Below, one piece after another: positions 46,515 through 56,174 of a stretch of 64,000 nucleotides of DNA; position 1 is the first letter of the stretch; each line of letters begins with the position of its first letter. Location of the stretch: the NCBI RefSeq assembly GCF_000816245.1, contig NZ_CP007769.1, positions 156,464 to 220,463 on the forward strand. The letters are read 5' to 3'. The notes under the pieces were generated by a model. It did not search any database and was not told where the DNA came from. It was given only the letters and a program-made list of their open reading frames with translations. The position numbers and the translations under genes were made by a program. This DNA is from Campylobacter sp. RM16704. Its GTDB lineage: Bacteria > Campylobacterota > Campylobacteria > Campylobacterales > Campylobacteraceae.

Positions 46515-46630
46515 TTTACGCTAAAATATATTTATGATTTTTTCTGTGCTGTGTATTTTGTTGATATGGTGCATCTCATATATTTTTTGATAAAATGTTT
46601 TATGTTTAAAAATACAAAATAGAAGGCAAT

Positions 46631-47623
46631 ATGAATCACGAATTTTATATGAATTTAGCCATAGATGAAGCTTGGAAATATCAGCTTTTAACCTACCCAA
46701 ATCCAGCCGTAGGCTGTGTGATCTTAGATAAAAATGGTAAAATCTTAAGCATAGAAGCACACAAAGAAGCGGGCAAGGCTCATGCAGAGCTTGAAGCAGT
46801 GAGTAAAGCCTTAAAAGTACTTAATCCAAATTTAGATTTACCACAAAATGCAAACGATTTGCATGAGTTTATTTGCAAAAATCATCAAGGGTTATTAAAA
46901 GGTGCTAGTGCTTATGTGAGCTTAGAGCCTTGCAATCATCAGGGTAAAACCCCGCCTTGTGCGAAACTTTTTAGCGCACTTGGCTTTAGTGAAGTTTTTA
47001 TCGCCACTAAAGATGAGCATAAACTCGCAAGCGGTGGAGCAGAGTTTTTAAAAAATCAAGGCATAAAAGTTCACATGGGAATTTGTGAGCAAAGAGCCAA
47101 AGAGCTTTTAAAGCCTTTTTTAAAATGGCAAAAATCAAGTTTTAAATTTTTTAAACTAGCCCTTTCTTTAAATGGCTCTGCTTATGGTAAAATAGTAAGT
47201 TCTAAAGCAAGTAGAACCTATGCTCACGCATTACGCTCAAAGCTTGATTTGCTCGTAGTAGGTGGAGAAACTATAAGACATGATAGGCCTATTTTAGATG
47301 CAAGGTTAGTTCAGGCTAAAGCACCAAATTTATGCATACTAAGCCATCAAAATTTAGAAAGTTTTGATCCAAAAATTCCTTTATTTAGTGTGCCTGAAAG
47401 AGAAATTTTTACAAACATTCCTAGTGAAGCCAAGTTTATTATGTATGAGGGCGGGGAGAATTTTTTAAAAGCCTTTAAAGATGAGTTAGATATGCTTTTG
47501 ATTTTTTCAAGTTCAAATTTAAATACCTTTGAAAATGTTAAGTTAGATTTAAAGCTAAAGCCTTTATACAAAGGCTTTTTAGGAAATGATACTTATGGAT
47601 TTTATGAGATTGTTAAATCTTAG
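46631..47623 (+). CDS. ribD: riboflavin biosynthesis deaminase/reductase RibD
   Basis: A 330-residue protein. The N-terminal deaminase domain has the zinc site in AGKAHAELEAV and LEPCNHQGKTPPCAKL. The C-terminal reductase part has FFKLALSLNGSAYGKI and LLVVGGETIRHDRPILDARL. It performs two steps of riboflavin synthesis. The reductase domain is on the short side and ends with a poorly conserved tail. The gene converges on sppA with a four-base overlap of the ends. Confidence 0.9.
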   Translation: MNHEFYMNLAIDEAWKYQLLTYPNPAVGCVILDKNGKILSIEAHKEAGKAHAELEAVSKALKVLNPNLDLPQNANDLHEFICKNHQGLLKGASAYVSLEPCNHQGKTPPCAKLFSALGFSEVFIATKDEHKLASGGAEFLKNQGIKVHMGICEQRAKELLKPFLKWQKSSFKFFKLALSLNGSAYGKIVSSKASRTYAHALRSKLDLLVVGGETIRHDRPILDARLVQAKAPNLCILSHQNLESFDPKIPLFSVPEREIFTNIPSEAKFIMYEGGENFLKAFKDELDMLLIFSSSNLNTFENVKLDLKLKPLYKGFLGNDTYGFYEIVKS

Positions 47624-48513
47624 TAGATTTTTTGTGAGCTTACTTGTGTGAAAAATTGCGCTAAAGTGTTAGCAAAAAAGCTAGCACTTTGCTCTTCCAA
47701 TCGTTTTAAAAACTTATCTATAGCATCTTCTTTTTGCCAGATAGGGTTTTGCACTTTGGCTAGCTTTTCTAGCTCTTTTTTGGCTTGCTCGTAATTGCCT
47801 ATTTTATCAATGAGTTTTAATTTTAAAGCCTCATTAGCTAAAAACACTTTCGCATCAGCCCATGAGCTTGTTTGGTTTAAGTCTAATTTGCGATTTTTAG
47901 CGACAAATTGCGTGAAAAGCTCATAGCTTTGATTAGCTAAATTTTGTAAAAAGTCTTTTTCTTCTGCACTCCATTTTCGCATAAAAGTTCCTGCTTCTTT
48001 GTAGCTTCCTGCTTTGATGGTTTGTTCGCTTATGCCAAGTTTTTGTGCAAGGTTGCTTACTTCAAAGCCTTGCATGATTACCCCAATAGATCCTACAAAA
48101 CTAGCAGGATTAGCAATGATCATATTAGCCCCAACTGCACTTAGGTAACTCCCACTTGCTATGGTCCCACCTGCATATACTACTACAGGTTTTTTAGCTT
48201 TAAGATCTTGTATGGCTAAAGCTATTTCCATGCTTGGTGCAAAAGCTCCTCCGGGACTATCTATAAAAAGCAAAACGCCCTTTATGGCTTTATTATCTTT
48301 AGCTTTATAAATTTGCTCTAAAAGATTACTCGCATCGCTAATTTCGCCTTTGAGATTAATTTGAGCTAAGTTTGCATTAGAAAGTTTAGCATTATCCCCG
48401 CTTGGAGCAAGGATTAAAAATACGATAAATAAAAACACAAAGGTTTTAAAATAAGTGTTGATATAAGAAATGATTTTTCCAATTCCTTTAAAAAATGATT
48501 TTATAAGTTGCAT
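47620..48513 (-). CDS. sppA: signal peptide peptidase SppA (S49 family)
   Basis: A 297-residue inner-membrane serine protease of the single-domain kind. One N-terminal span (about 20-40) is followed by the S49 core with INLKGEISDAS, LLFIDSPGGAF, TIASGSYLSAVGANMIIANP (catalytic Ser) and AGSYKEAGTFMRK (the Lys of the Ser-Lys pair). It degrades cleaved signal peptides. Its start overlaps the upstream amidohydrolase stop by 13 bases. Confidence 0.93.
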   Translation of the reverse strand: MQLIKSFFKGIGKIISYINTYFKTFVFLFIVFLILAPSGDNAKLSNANLAQINLKGEISDASNLLEQIYKAKDNKAIKGVLLFIDSPGGAFAPSMEIALAIQDLKAKKPVVVYAGGTIASGSYLSAVGANMIIANPASFVGSIGVIMQGFEVSNLAQKLGISEQTIKAGSYKEAGTFMRKWSAEEKDFLQNLANQSYELFTQFVAKNRKLDLNQTSSWADAKVFLANEALKLKLIDKIGNYEQAKKELEKLAKVQNPIWQKEDAIDKFLKRLEEQSASFFANTLAQFFTQVSSQKIY

Positions 48514-49724
48514 TCTTTTCCTTCTATAAACAGTTTTAACACTTCTTTACTTTGCAAAATAAATTGCAAAGGAAGTTGTTTTAAATTTACACTATTTGGT
48601 AAAGCAAAAAGACTAAAATCAGCTATTTTACCTTTTTGAATTTGACCTAGATTTAAATTTAAGGCTTTTGCGGCTTTATTAGTCGCCATTAAAAGCAATA
48701 TTTTAGCAAAATTTTCTAACTCAAAATCATCATGTATAAGCAAATTTGCTCTCATTTCATCAAGCATACTTAAAGAAGTATTTGAGCTTAAGCCATCGGT
48801 TCCTAGGTGGATATTAACGCCATTTTTTAAAGCAGATTTTAATTTAAAAGTATTTTTGCTCAAAAGTCTATTAGAAAATGCACAATGTGTGATTGAATGT
48901 AAATTTTTATCTAGCAAATCCCATTCTTTAAAATAAACACAATGCGTAAATAAAGTTCTTTGATTTTTAAAAAGTTCCAAAAAGCTTTGTGGGGTGTAAA
49001 ATGGTATAGGATTTTTACTAAATTTAGCTAAGCTCTTTTTAAATCCACCTTTTTTAAATCTTAGCCAATTATTTTCATGATTACTTTCAAGAAAATGTGT
49101 GCTTAATAAATGATTATTTTCTTTAGCAAATTTTATGGCAAATTTAGCAAGTTTTGGGTGTGTTGAGTAAGGTGCATGTACAGAAATTGCAGGGATAAAT
49201 TTAGAAGTTTTAAAACTCATGCTTTTTTCATAGCGTGTTAAAAATTCTTCTTTTTTAGCAATGATAAAATTTTCATTTGAGCCTAAAATTTCATTAAAAA
49301 ATATTACCCTAGCTTGTGAATTCACACAAGGGTTTAAATCACCTCCAAAACTTGAAATTTCACCTATAGTAGCAGTGCCACTTTTTAGCATTTTATGGAT
49401 ATTTTGAGAGATTAATTTTTCTTTGGCTTTTTTATTTAGTTGTTCACGGTTATTAAAAATACTATCAAGCCATTTTAAAAAGTCTCCAAAAACTAAATTT
49501 CCATTATTTGCACTAAATTCTAAATGTGTATGAGGATTGATGAAAGCAGGTAAAAGTAAAGTATCTTTTGGAGTTGGTATAAGCTTAGCTTGTGGGCAGG
49601 ATTTTTGTAAATTTTCTAAGGTATCAATTTCTAAAATACTATCGTTAAAAAGAATAGCCTTTTCTTCTAAAATGCTAAATTCATCATCGCAAGTTAATAT
49701 AATTTTGGGTGCTATTATAAACAT
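48501..49724 (-). CDS. amidohydrolase, probable aminodeoxyfutalosine deaminase type
   Basis: A 407-residue metal-dependent hydrolase of COG0402. The metal ligands are seen in FINPHTHLEF (HxH), AISVHAPYSTH, STHFLESNHEN and HLGTDGLSSNTS (Asp). Related COG0402 enzymes in Campylobacterota deaminate 6-aminodeoxyfutalosine in the menaquinone pathway. Since the nucleosidase in this window may use the amino form directly, the real substrate here is open. It is divergent from aroQ and co-transcribed with sppA. Confidence 0.82.
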   Translation of the reverse strand: MFIIAPKIILTCDDEFSILEEKAILFNDSILEIDTLENLQKSCPQAKLIPTPKDTLLLPAFINPHTHLEFSANNGNLVFGDFLKWLDSIFNNREQLNKKAKEKLISQNIHKMLKSGTATIGEISSFGGDLNPCVNSQARVIFFNEILGSNENFIIAKKEEFLTRYEKSMSFKTSKFIPAISVHAPYSTHPKLAKFAIKFAKENNHLLSTHFLESNHENNWLRFKKGGFKKSLAKFSKNPIPFYTPQSFLELFKNQRTLFTHCVYFKEWDLLDKNLHSITHCAFSNRLLSKNTFKLKSALKNGVNIHLGTDGLSSNTSLSMLDEMRANLLIHDDFELENFAKILLLMATNKAAKALNLNLGQIQKGKIADFSLFALPNSVNLKQLPLQFILQSKEVLKLFIEGKECNL

Positions 49725-49774
49725 TTATATCCTTTAAAAAGGGAAATTGTAGCTAAAATTTATCTTTAAAGTGT

Positions 49775-49780
49775 TATAAT
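49775..49780 (+). promoter_or_regulatory. -10 box of aroQ operon
   Basis: A perfect TATAAT 32 bases before the aroQ ATG. No clear terminator is seen between here and mnmA, so this promoter may drive a long transcript that includes the flagellar genes. Confidence 0.6.
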
Positions 49781-49811
49781 ATAGTAAATTTTACTAAATA
49801 AAGGTTATATT

Positions 49812-50294
49812 ATGAAAGTTATGGTTATACAAGGTCCAAATATCAATATGCTTGGTGTAAGAGAAACTCATATTTATGGTAATATGAAAATGGAAGACAT
49901 TCATGAGCAAATGAAATTAGCTGCTAAACAAGCAAATGCTGAGATTGAATTTTTTCAAAGCAATTTCGAAGGTGAGTTAGTTGATAAAATTCAAGAATGT
50001 TTAGGAAGCGTAGATGGAGTAATCATCAATGCAGCTGCATATGCACATACTTCTATTGCAATTCGTGATGCTATAGCAGCAATTAATTTACCTGTGATTG
50101 AGGTACATATTAGTAACACTTATAGAAGGGAAGAATTTAGACAAAAAAGTATGATAGCACCAGTTTGTGCAGGTAGTATAGTAGGTTTTGGTCCTTTTGG
50201 CTATCATATGGCTTTAATGGGGCTTTTTCAAATTTTTGATCAAATTAATGCTTACAAAGCAGCACAAGCAAAAACTCAACAAGCAAATCAATGA
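49812..50294 (+). CDS. aroQ: 3-dehydroquinate dehydratase, type II
   Basis: A 160-residue dodecameric enzyme of the shikimate pathway. [20 protein letters not shown] carries the active-site loop Tyr, [15 protein letters not shown] and [18 protein letters not shown] the substrate residues, and [17 protein letters not shown] the catalytic His. The C-terminal tail is Gln/Ala-rich and longer than average. ATGA overlap with the next gene. Confidence 0.97.
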   Translation: MKVMVIQGPNINMLGVRETHIYGNMKMEDIHEQMKLAAKQANAEIEFFQSNFEGELVDKIQECLGSVDGVIINAAAYAHTSIAIRDAIAAINLPVIEVHISNTYRREEFRQKSMIAPVCAGSIVGFGPFGYHMALMGLFQIFDQINAYKAAQAKTQQANQ

Positions 50295-51316
50295 ATTTTA
50301 TCTTAAAAAACGAAAATGCACTTTTTTATGAGTGTGGCTATTCTTGTGATCATGCTTTATTTTTAAAACTCGAAAATGAAGCTTTTTTTATAACTGATGC
50401 AAGATATAGTTTTGAAGCTAGTGAATTTATAAAAAATGCTAAAGTGATTTTAGCACAAGATCTTTTTGCTAGTGCTAGAGATCTTTTGGAAAAAGCAAGA
50501 GTTGATAGAGTATGTTTTGATCCAAAAGACTTTAGCTATTTTGAGTTTAAAGAGCTTAGCAAAAGTGTAAATATCGTTTTTGAAGAAAAATTAGATCTTA
50601 GCAAAAATAAACGCATTATAAAAAATGCCAAAGAATTGCAACTTTTGCAAAAGGCTGTAAATTTTGGCAAAGAATGCTTTGAAGAATTTGCTAAATATAT
50701 TAGTCAAGAAGGCTATGGAAAAAGTGAAAAAGAATTGCATTTTAAAGCATGTGAAATTTTTCAAAAAAATGGTGCTTTAGGACTTTCTTTTTCACCTATT
50801 GTAGCTATTAATGAAAATGCCGCTAAAGCCCATGCTTTACCTAGTGATAAAAAGTTAGAGTATGAAGATTTATTATTAGTTGATGCTGGAGTAGTGTATC
50901 AAAGGTATTGTTCTGATCGTACGAGAACAGCTTGCTTTGATGAGAGTGGCGTAGTTTTTGATAAAGATAAACCAAATTTTAAGAACAAAGAAATAAAAGA
51001 AATTTATGAAATAGTAAAGCAAGCACAATTTAAAGCTATAGAAAAAGTAAAAGTAGGTATAATGGCGAGTGAACTTGATTTTGTAGCAAGAGAAGTGATA
51101 AAAAATGCAGGTTTTGAAAAAGAATTTATCCATAGCTTAGGGCATGGAGTAGGGCTTGATATACATGAACTGCCAAACATTAGTCCAAAAAGTGATTATG
51201 AATTAAAAGAAGGTATGGTTTTTACTATCGAGCCTGGAATTTATATTAAAGACAAATTAGGCATTAGAATAGAAGATATGATTTATCTTGATAAAGAAAA
51301 GGCAGTGGTGCTATAA
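50291..51316 (+). CDS. pepQ: M24-family aminopeptidase (Xaa-Pro type)
   Basis: A 341-residue metallopeptidase with a creatinase-like N-terminal domain (1-115) and a pita-bread catalytic domain. The metal ligands are seen in [19 protein letters not shown] (two Asp), [15 protein letters not shown] (His), FTIEPGIYI (Glu) and [10 protein letters not shown] (Glu). It is expected to cleave Xaa-Pro bonds. It starts in the aroQ stop. The place between aroQ and folK appears to be an insertion relative to my memory of C. jejuni order. Confidence 0.9.
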   Translation: MNFILKNENALFYECGYSCDHALFLKLENEAFFITDARYSFEASEFIKNAKVILAQDLFASARDLLEKARVDRVCFDPKDFSYFEFKELSKSVNIVFEEKLDLSKNKRIIKNAKELQLLQKAVNFGKECFEEFAKYISQEGYGKSEKELHFKACEIFQKNGALGLSFSPIVAINENAAKAHALPSDKKLEYEDLLLVDAGVVYQRYCSDRTRTACFDESGVVFDKDKPNFKNKEIKEIYEIVKQAQFKAIEKVKVGIMASELDFVAREVIKNAGFEKEFIHSLGHGVGLDIHELPNISPKSDYELKEGMVFTIEPGIYIKDKLGIRIEDMIYLDKEKAVVL

Positions 51317-51317
51317 T

Positions 51318-51791
51318 TTGCTAATTAAAGGAGCTAGAAAAATAGAAAAAATTCGCTTTTTCCCTTTTTATTCAAATGCTGGTAAAAAAGGAAAATATAT
51401 AGCTATTATAGGAGTTGGAGGTAATATAGAAGATGAAAAAAAACGTTTTAGAAGTTTGTTTAGAGTTTTGATGCAAGATAAACGTTTACAGATTTTACAA
51501 ACTTCACCATTTGTAATAAATAAAGCTTTTGGTTTCGAAGAGCAAAAAGACTTTACTAATGCAGTAATGGTTGTAAGTACGAGTTTACATGCAAGAGCAC
51601 TTTTAAAAGTTTTGTTTTTTTATGAGTTTAAATTTAGAAGAAAAAGAACTTTTAAAAATGCTCCTAGGACACTTGATTTGGATTTGCTATATTTTTCAAA
51701 GAAAGTGAGAAAAGATGAGTATTGCACGGTGCCTCATGTAGGGGTAAATGATAGAATTAGCGTAACTTTGCCCTTGGGCTTGTTAAGATAA
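51318..51791 (+). CDS. folK: 6-hydroxymethyl-dihydropterin pyrophosphokinase
   Basis: A folate enzyme of about 158 residues. YIAIIGVGGNIEDEKKRFRS starts the HPPK fold, followed by QTSPFVINKAFGFEEQKDFT and RTFKNAPRTLDLDLLYF, the PRxxDxDil signature. The start is uncertain: a TTG at 51318 right after the pepQ stop is the closest usual codon, but the best ribosome site (AAAGGAG, 51327-51333) points to an ATA at 51342. Folate enzyme FolB is also in this window. Confidence 0.85.
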   Translation: MLIKGARKIEKIRFFPFYSNAGKKGKYIAIIGVGGNIEDEKKRFRSLFRVLMQDKRLQILQTSPFVINKAFGFEEQKDFTNAVMVVSTSLHARALLKVLFFYEFKFRRKRTFKNAPRTLDLDLLYFSKKVRKDEYCTVPHVGVNDRISVTLPLGLLR

Positions 51792-51799
51792 GGAAAAAT

Positions 51800-53182
51800 A
51801 TGGGACAATTGATTCATACTTTTACAGTTGAAAGCACAGATGAGATTATACCTAAGGTTAAACAAGATTATGGCGATAAAGCTTTGATAGTAACTAATAA
51901 GCAAATTCGTCCAAAAACTATCAACCAAAAACCTTTATATGAGGTTATAGTAGCAATTGAAGAATCCGATTATGAAGAACATTTAAAGCAAAATAATATG
52001 CCTATACCACCGAAGAAAAAGCCAAATATAGCAAATTTTCCTGAAGCTAAAATTCAAACTCCAAAGCAAGAAGATGTGAAAAAAGAAGAAGATGTGGTAC
52101 TTGATTTTTCTTCAAAAGCTAAACAAAAACCTATTAATCCTTATCTAAATGCAAATAAAAAAGATGATAATTTTTTAAATTTAAAAAATAAGCTTTCACA
52201 GGTTAGTTCAGAAATTAATAAAGTTTCTAATTATCAGGACTTTTCTATGCCAAATCCAAGCTATAATAAAAAAATTGAAGCTTTTGAAAAACAAATGAAT
52301 AAGCTAAATGATAAAATGAATTTGCTTGTAGATATGATGTGGGATGATAAAACAGATTTGCGTAAAGAACTTGTTATACCGCCTGAATTTGCAAGTATTT
52401 ATAAGCAAGCTAAGGCAAGTGGTATGCAAGAAGCACACTTAGAAGCAATTATGAAAGCAACTATTGAAAATATGCCAAGTACTATGAAAGCAAACCAAGA
52501 AGCAGTACAAAGATATTTTTATTCACTTTTACGCAATATGCTTCCTTGTCGTTTAGAAAGTGAAATTAAAAAACAAAAAATTATGATGTTAGTAGGTCCA
52601 ACAGGAGTAGGAAAAACTACCACTTTAGCAAAGCTTGCTTTTCGCTATGCTTATGGAGATAGACGATATAAAACTGGTATTATCACACTAGATACATATA
52701 GAATAGGTGCTGTGGAGCAACTCTTTCAATATGCTAAGATGATGAAACTTCCTATTATTGATAGTATAGAGCCAACAGATTTAGATGATGCAATTAGAAG
52801 TTTAAATACTTGTGAAGTTATTTTGGTAGATACAACCGGAAATTCTCAGTATGATAAAGCAAAACTTGAAAAAACTAAAGAATTTTTATCACATTCTAAT
52901 GCGCAAATTGATGTAAATTTAGTTCTTTCAGCAAATACAAAGTATGAAGATTTATTAGAAACTTATAATAATTTTTCATTTTTAAATATAGATACTTTAG
53001 TTATTACAAAATTTGATGAAACAAAAGTCTTTGGTAATGTATTTTCTTTACTTTATGAAACTGCTACACCGATGAGCTTTTTTTCTTTAGGACAAGAGGT
53101 GCCCGATGATATAGAAGTAGCAAATAGCGACTTTTTAGTTCGTTGCGTGCTAGAAGGTTTTAGGAGAGATGAAAATGAGTAA
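51800..53182 (+). CDS. flhF: flagellar SRP-type GTPase FlhF
   Basis: A 460-residue protein with a basic N-terminal domain (MGQLIHTFTVESTDEIIPKV), a variable helical linker (about 100-200) and a C-terminal SRP GTPase: P-loop GPTGVGKTTT at 266-275, LDTYRIGAVEQL, VDTTGNSQYDK and ITKFDET. FlhF places the polar flagellum and is needed for flagellar gene expression in Campylobacter. The DTTGNSQ wall differs slightly from the common DTAGRSQ. Confidence 0.96.
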   Translation: MGQLIHTFTVESTDEIIPKVKQDYGDKALIVTNKQIRPKTINQKPLYEVIVAIEESDYEEHLKQNNMPIPPKKKPNIANFPEAKIQTPKQEDVKKEEDVVLDFSSKAKQKPINPYLNANKKDDNFLNLKNKLSQVSSEINKVSNYQDFSMPNPSYNKKIEAFEKQMNKLNDKMNLLVDMMWDDKTDLRKELVIPPEFASIYKQAKASGMQEAHLEAIMKATIENMPSTMKANQEAVQRYFYSLLRNMLPCRLESEIKKQKIMMLVGPTGVGKTTTLAKLAFRYAYGDRRYKTGIITLDTYRIGAVEQLFQYAKMMKLPIIDSIEPTDLDDAIRSLNTCEVILVDTTGNSQYDKAKLEKTKEFLSHSNAQIDVNLVLSANTKYEDLLETYNNFSFLNIDTLVITKFDETKVFGNVFSLLYETATPMSFFSLGQEVPDDIEVANSDFLVRCVLEGFRRDENE

Positions 53183-54038
53183 TCAGGCGGAAAAATTAAA
53201 AGATTTGGTAAAAAATAATAATTCAAATATAAAGCATACTCATTTTATTGCGGTTACTAGTGGTAAAGGCGGAGTTGGAAAAAGTACTTTTAGTGCAAAT
53301 TTGGGTAATATTTTATCTAAAAATGGATATAAAGTAGGGCTTTTTGATGCAGATATTGGGCTTGCAAATTTAGATGTAATTTTAAATGTACGTATAGAAA
53401 AAAATCTTTTACATGTTTTAAAAGGTGAGTGTTCATTAGAAGATATTTTGATAGAAGTAAAACCAAATTTATGGCTTATTCCTGGTGAGAGTGGAGATGA
53501 AATTTTAAAATATAATGATAAAAATATTTATGAAAGATTTTTGAATCAAACAAGTATTTTAGATGATTTAGATTTTTTAATTATTGATACAGGTGCAGGT
53601 ATAGGTGGTAATATAGGAAATTTTTTAGAAATGTCTGATGAGGTTATTGTCATCACTGTGCCTGATCCTGCGGCGATTACTGATGCTTATGCAACTATAA
53701 AAGCAACTTCAAAAACCAAAGAAAATTTATTAATGGTGTTTAATGTAGTAAAAAATGAAAATGAAGCTTTGAGAATTTTTGATAACATTAAAAAAGTAGC
53801 AGATATTAACATTAAACATAATTTAAATTTAGAATTTTTAGGGTTTTTAGGTCAAAGTAAAGATATTAGTTCTAGTATTAAAAAAAGAACTTTATTTAGT
53901 GATGAAGATACCAATGCAAGTGATGAGTTAAAAGCTATAGCTTCTAAACTTTTATATAGATTGGAACAAAAAGTGCTTAGTAATGTAGGAGATAAAAGCA
54001 TTGTGAGTTTCTTTAAAAAGCTTTTAGATCGTTTTTAG
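53175..54038 (+). CDS. flhG: flagellar number regulator ATPase FlhG
   Basis: A 287-residue MinD-like ATPase. The deviant Walker A GKGGVGKS is at 30-37, after an N-terminal activating helix (MSNQAEKLKDLVKNN); VGLFDADIGLANLDVIL and FLIIDTGAGIGG follow. It limits flagella to one per pole, and in Campylobacter also affects division. I prefer the ATG 53175 (eight bases from AGGAG) over 53169. It overlaps flhF by eight bases. Confidence 0.95.
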   Translation: MSNQAEKLKDLVKNNNSNIKHTHFIAVTSGKGGVGKSTFSANLGNILSKNGYKVGLFDADIGLANLDVILNVRIEKNLLHVLKGECSLEDILIEVKPNLWLIPGESGDEILKYNDKNIYERFLNQTSILDDLDFLIIDTGAGIGGNIGNFLEMSDEVIVITVPDPAAITDAYATIKATSKTKENLLMVFNVVKNENEALRIFDNIKKVADINIKHNLNLEFLGFLGQSKDISSSIKKRTLFSDEDTNASDELKAIASKLLYRLEQKVLSNVGDKSIVSFFKKLLDRF

Positions 54039-54052
54039 ATTGAAGGAAAAAA

Positions 54053-54409
54053 ATGAAGCCAGAAAATTTTGTAGCTTTTTTTACTGTTTGTGGTTTTTTT
54101 ATAGGTTTAATGTTTACCATAGTTAATATAGAAGATGCGTTAGAAATAGTCGTATATACTTGTTTGATTACTTTTGTGTTTTATGTATTAATTCATATAG
54201 TGATTATGATTTTTGTAGATATAAATAAAATTAGTGGTAGAAGTTTCAATAAAGAAAAGTATGAAAATGACAACAATAGTTTTATAGTAGAATTAGCTGC
54301 AAGAGAAAAGAAAATGGATTACTTGCTTGAAAAACTTCAAGAAGAACGTGAAGATCTTAAAAAACACGATAATTCTAGTAAAAGAAAAGTAAAACATGCA
54401 GCCGCTTAA
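54053..54409 (+). CDS. small membrane protein between flhG and fliA
   Basis: A 118-residue protein with two membrane spans (about 7-27 and 32-56) and a charged helical tail (about 80-118) with a basic end KRKVKHAAA. I recognise no family; a protein of this kind occurs at the same place in C. jejuni. It lies inside the flagellar gene run and its end overlaps the fliA start by 14 bases, so a flagellar link is plausible but unproven. Confidence 0.8.
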   Translation: MKPENFVAFFTVCGFFIGLMFTIVNIEDALEIVVYTCLITFVFYVLIHIVIMIFVDINKISGRSFNKEKYENDNNSFIVELAAREKKMDYLLEKLQEEREDLKKHDNSSKRKVKHAAA

Positions 54410-55082
54410 TGCTTATGCTTCTACACTAAAAAAAGAACAAGATGAATTAGTTATATCCTATATGCCAGCATTAAGAGCTATGGCTTTTAGACTTAAAGAA
54501 CGTTTGCCGGCGAGTATTGATGTAAATGATTTAATTAGTATAGGTGTGGAAGAAATGATTAAGCTTTCACGCCGTTATGATAAAGAGCAAAATGATAATT
54601 TTTGGGGTTTTGCAAGAAAAAGAGTTAATGGAGCCATGCTTGATTATCTAAGAAGTTTAGATGTAATGAGTAGAAGTAATAGGAAAATTATTAAAGATAT
54701 TGATGCTATTATAGATGAATTTTATCAAGAAAATGAAAAAGAACCAGATGATGAGTATTTGGCAAAAAGGCTTGATTTAGAAGTAGAAAAAGTCAAAGAA
54801 GCAAGAGCAGCACATGCAATTTCACTTGTGATGCCTTTAGATGAACAGCTTAATTGTTTTAATGATAGTAATATTATAGAACAAATTGAAAAAGAAGAAT
54901 TAATAGAAAAAATCAATGTTGTTTTAGAAGAATTTAAAGAAAGAGAAAAACTTGTAATTCAACTTTATTATTATGAAGAATTAAATTTGAAAGAGATTGC
55001 TGAAATTTTAGAAATTAGCGAATCAAGAATTTCTCAAATTCATAAACGATTATTAAAGAAAATTCGTGAAAGGTTAGCTTAG
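54396..55082 (+). CDS. fliA: flagellar sigma factor FliA (sigma-28)
   Basis: A 228-residue sigma-70 family factor lacking region 1. Region 2 (ISYMPALRAMAFRLKERLPA, DLISIGVEEMIKLSRRYD, FWGFARKRVNGAMLDYLR) is followed by region 3, and region 4 ends with the HTH LKEIAEILEISESRISQIHK. It directs late flagellar genes such as flaA and is held by FlgM. One base separates its stop from the fliM ATG region. Confidence 0.97.
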   Translation: MQPLNAYASTLKKEQDELVISYMPALRAMAFRLKERLPASIDVNDLISIGVEEMIKLSRRYDKEQNDNFWGFARKRVNGAMLDYLRSLDVMSRSNRKIIKDIDAIIDEFYQENEKEPDDEYLAKRLDLEVEKVKEARAAHAISLVMPLDEQLNCFNDSNIIEQIEKEELIEKINVVLEEFKEREKLVIQLYYYEELNLKEIAEILEISESRISQIHKRLLKKIRERLA

Positions 55083-56174
55083 ATGGCTGAGATACTTTCC
55101 CAAGAAGAAATTGATGCTTTATTAGAAGTAGTTGATGATGATAGCGATGATAGTGCTACCTCTTCTAAGTTAGAAGAGATAGAAGATAAAAGAGATATAG
55201 TTGTATATGATTTTAAACGTCCTAATAGAGTTTCTAAAGAACAACTTCGCTCTATTAAAGGAATTCATGATAAATTAGCTAGAAATCTTGCATCACAAAT
55301 TTCATCTATGATGAGAAGTATTGTTGAAATAAAACTTCATTCGGTTGATCAGATGACTTATGGCGAATTTTTGATGTCTTTGCCTTCGCCTACAAGCTTT
55401 AATGTTTTTTCTATTAAACCTTTAGATGGAAATTGTGTTTTAGAGATAAATCCAAGTATTGCTTTTCCTATGATAGATAGACTTTTGGGTGGTCAAGGTG
55501 AAAGTTTTGATACCTTAAGAGAACTGACAGAAATCGAACTTAATTTACTTGATTCTATTTTGCGTATTATTATGCAAAGGCTAAAAGAAAGTTGGATGAA
55601 TGTGACTGAAATTTATCCAAGTGTTGAAGCTAAAGAATCAAGTCCAAATGTTGTGCAAATTGTTTCACAAAATGAAATTGTTATTATGGTAGTAATGGAG
55701 ATTATCATCGGAAATTCAAGTGGTATGGTAAATATTTGCTATCCTGTTGTACATTTAGAAAGTATTTTGAGTCGTTTAGCAAATCGTGATATTATGATGG
55801 GTGAAACTTCAGCAAAAAAATCAAGAAATAAAGAACTTAAAACCTTAATCGGTCGTGCTGAAGTGATTTATGAAGCTATGCTTGGTAAGACATTTATTAA
55901 TGTAAATGAGTTTTTAGATCTAAAACAAGGAGATATCTTAAAACTTGATAGAGGTGCAGATGATAAAGCTATAGTGGCCATTGATAAAAAGGAAGTATTT
56001 TTAGCTCAAGTTGGACTTCATAGATTTAGAAAGTCAATTAAAATCTTAGAACTTATCAAAACAGATAAAGACGAGATTAAAGAAATGCTTGAAAGATATG
56101 AAGATGAAAGAAGAGCAAAAGCAAATTCTTATGATGGTAATGAAGAACTAGAAGAGGAAGACGATGATCAATGA
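55083..56174 (+). CDS. fliM: flagellar motor switch protein FliM
   Basis: A 363-residue C-ring protein. The N-terminal EILSQEEIDALLEVVDD segment is the CheY-binding peptide, the middle CheC-like domain follows, and the C-terminal SpoA domain (GDILKLDRGADDKAIVAIDK) binds FliN/FliY. The C-terminus is very acidic (NEELEEEDDDQ). fliY overlaps its end by 11 bases. Confidence 0.97.
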   Translation: MAEILSQEEIDALLEVVDDDSDDSATSSKLEEIEDKRDIVVYDFKRPNRVSKEQLRSIKGIHDKLARNLASQISSMMRSIVEIKLHSVDQMTYGEFLMSLPSPTSFNVFSIKPLDGNCVLEINPSIAFPMIDRLLGGQGESFDTLRELTEIELNLLDSILRIIMQRLKESWMNVTEIYPSVEAKESSPNVVQIVSQNEIVIMVVMEIIIGNSSGMVNICYPVVHLESILSRLANRDIMMGETSAKKSRNKELKTLIGRAEVIYEAMLGKTFINVNEFLDLKQGDILKLDRGADDKAIVAIDKKEVFLAQVGLHRFRKSIKILELIKTDKDEIKEMLERYEDERRAKANSYDGNEELEEEDDDQ

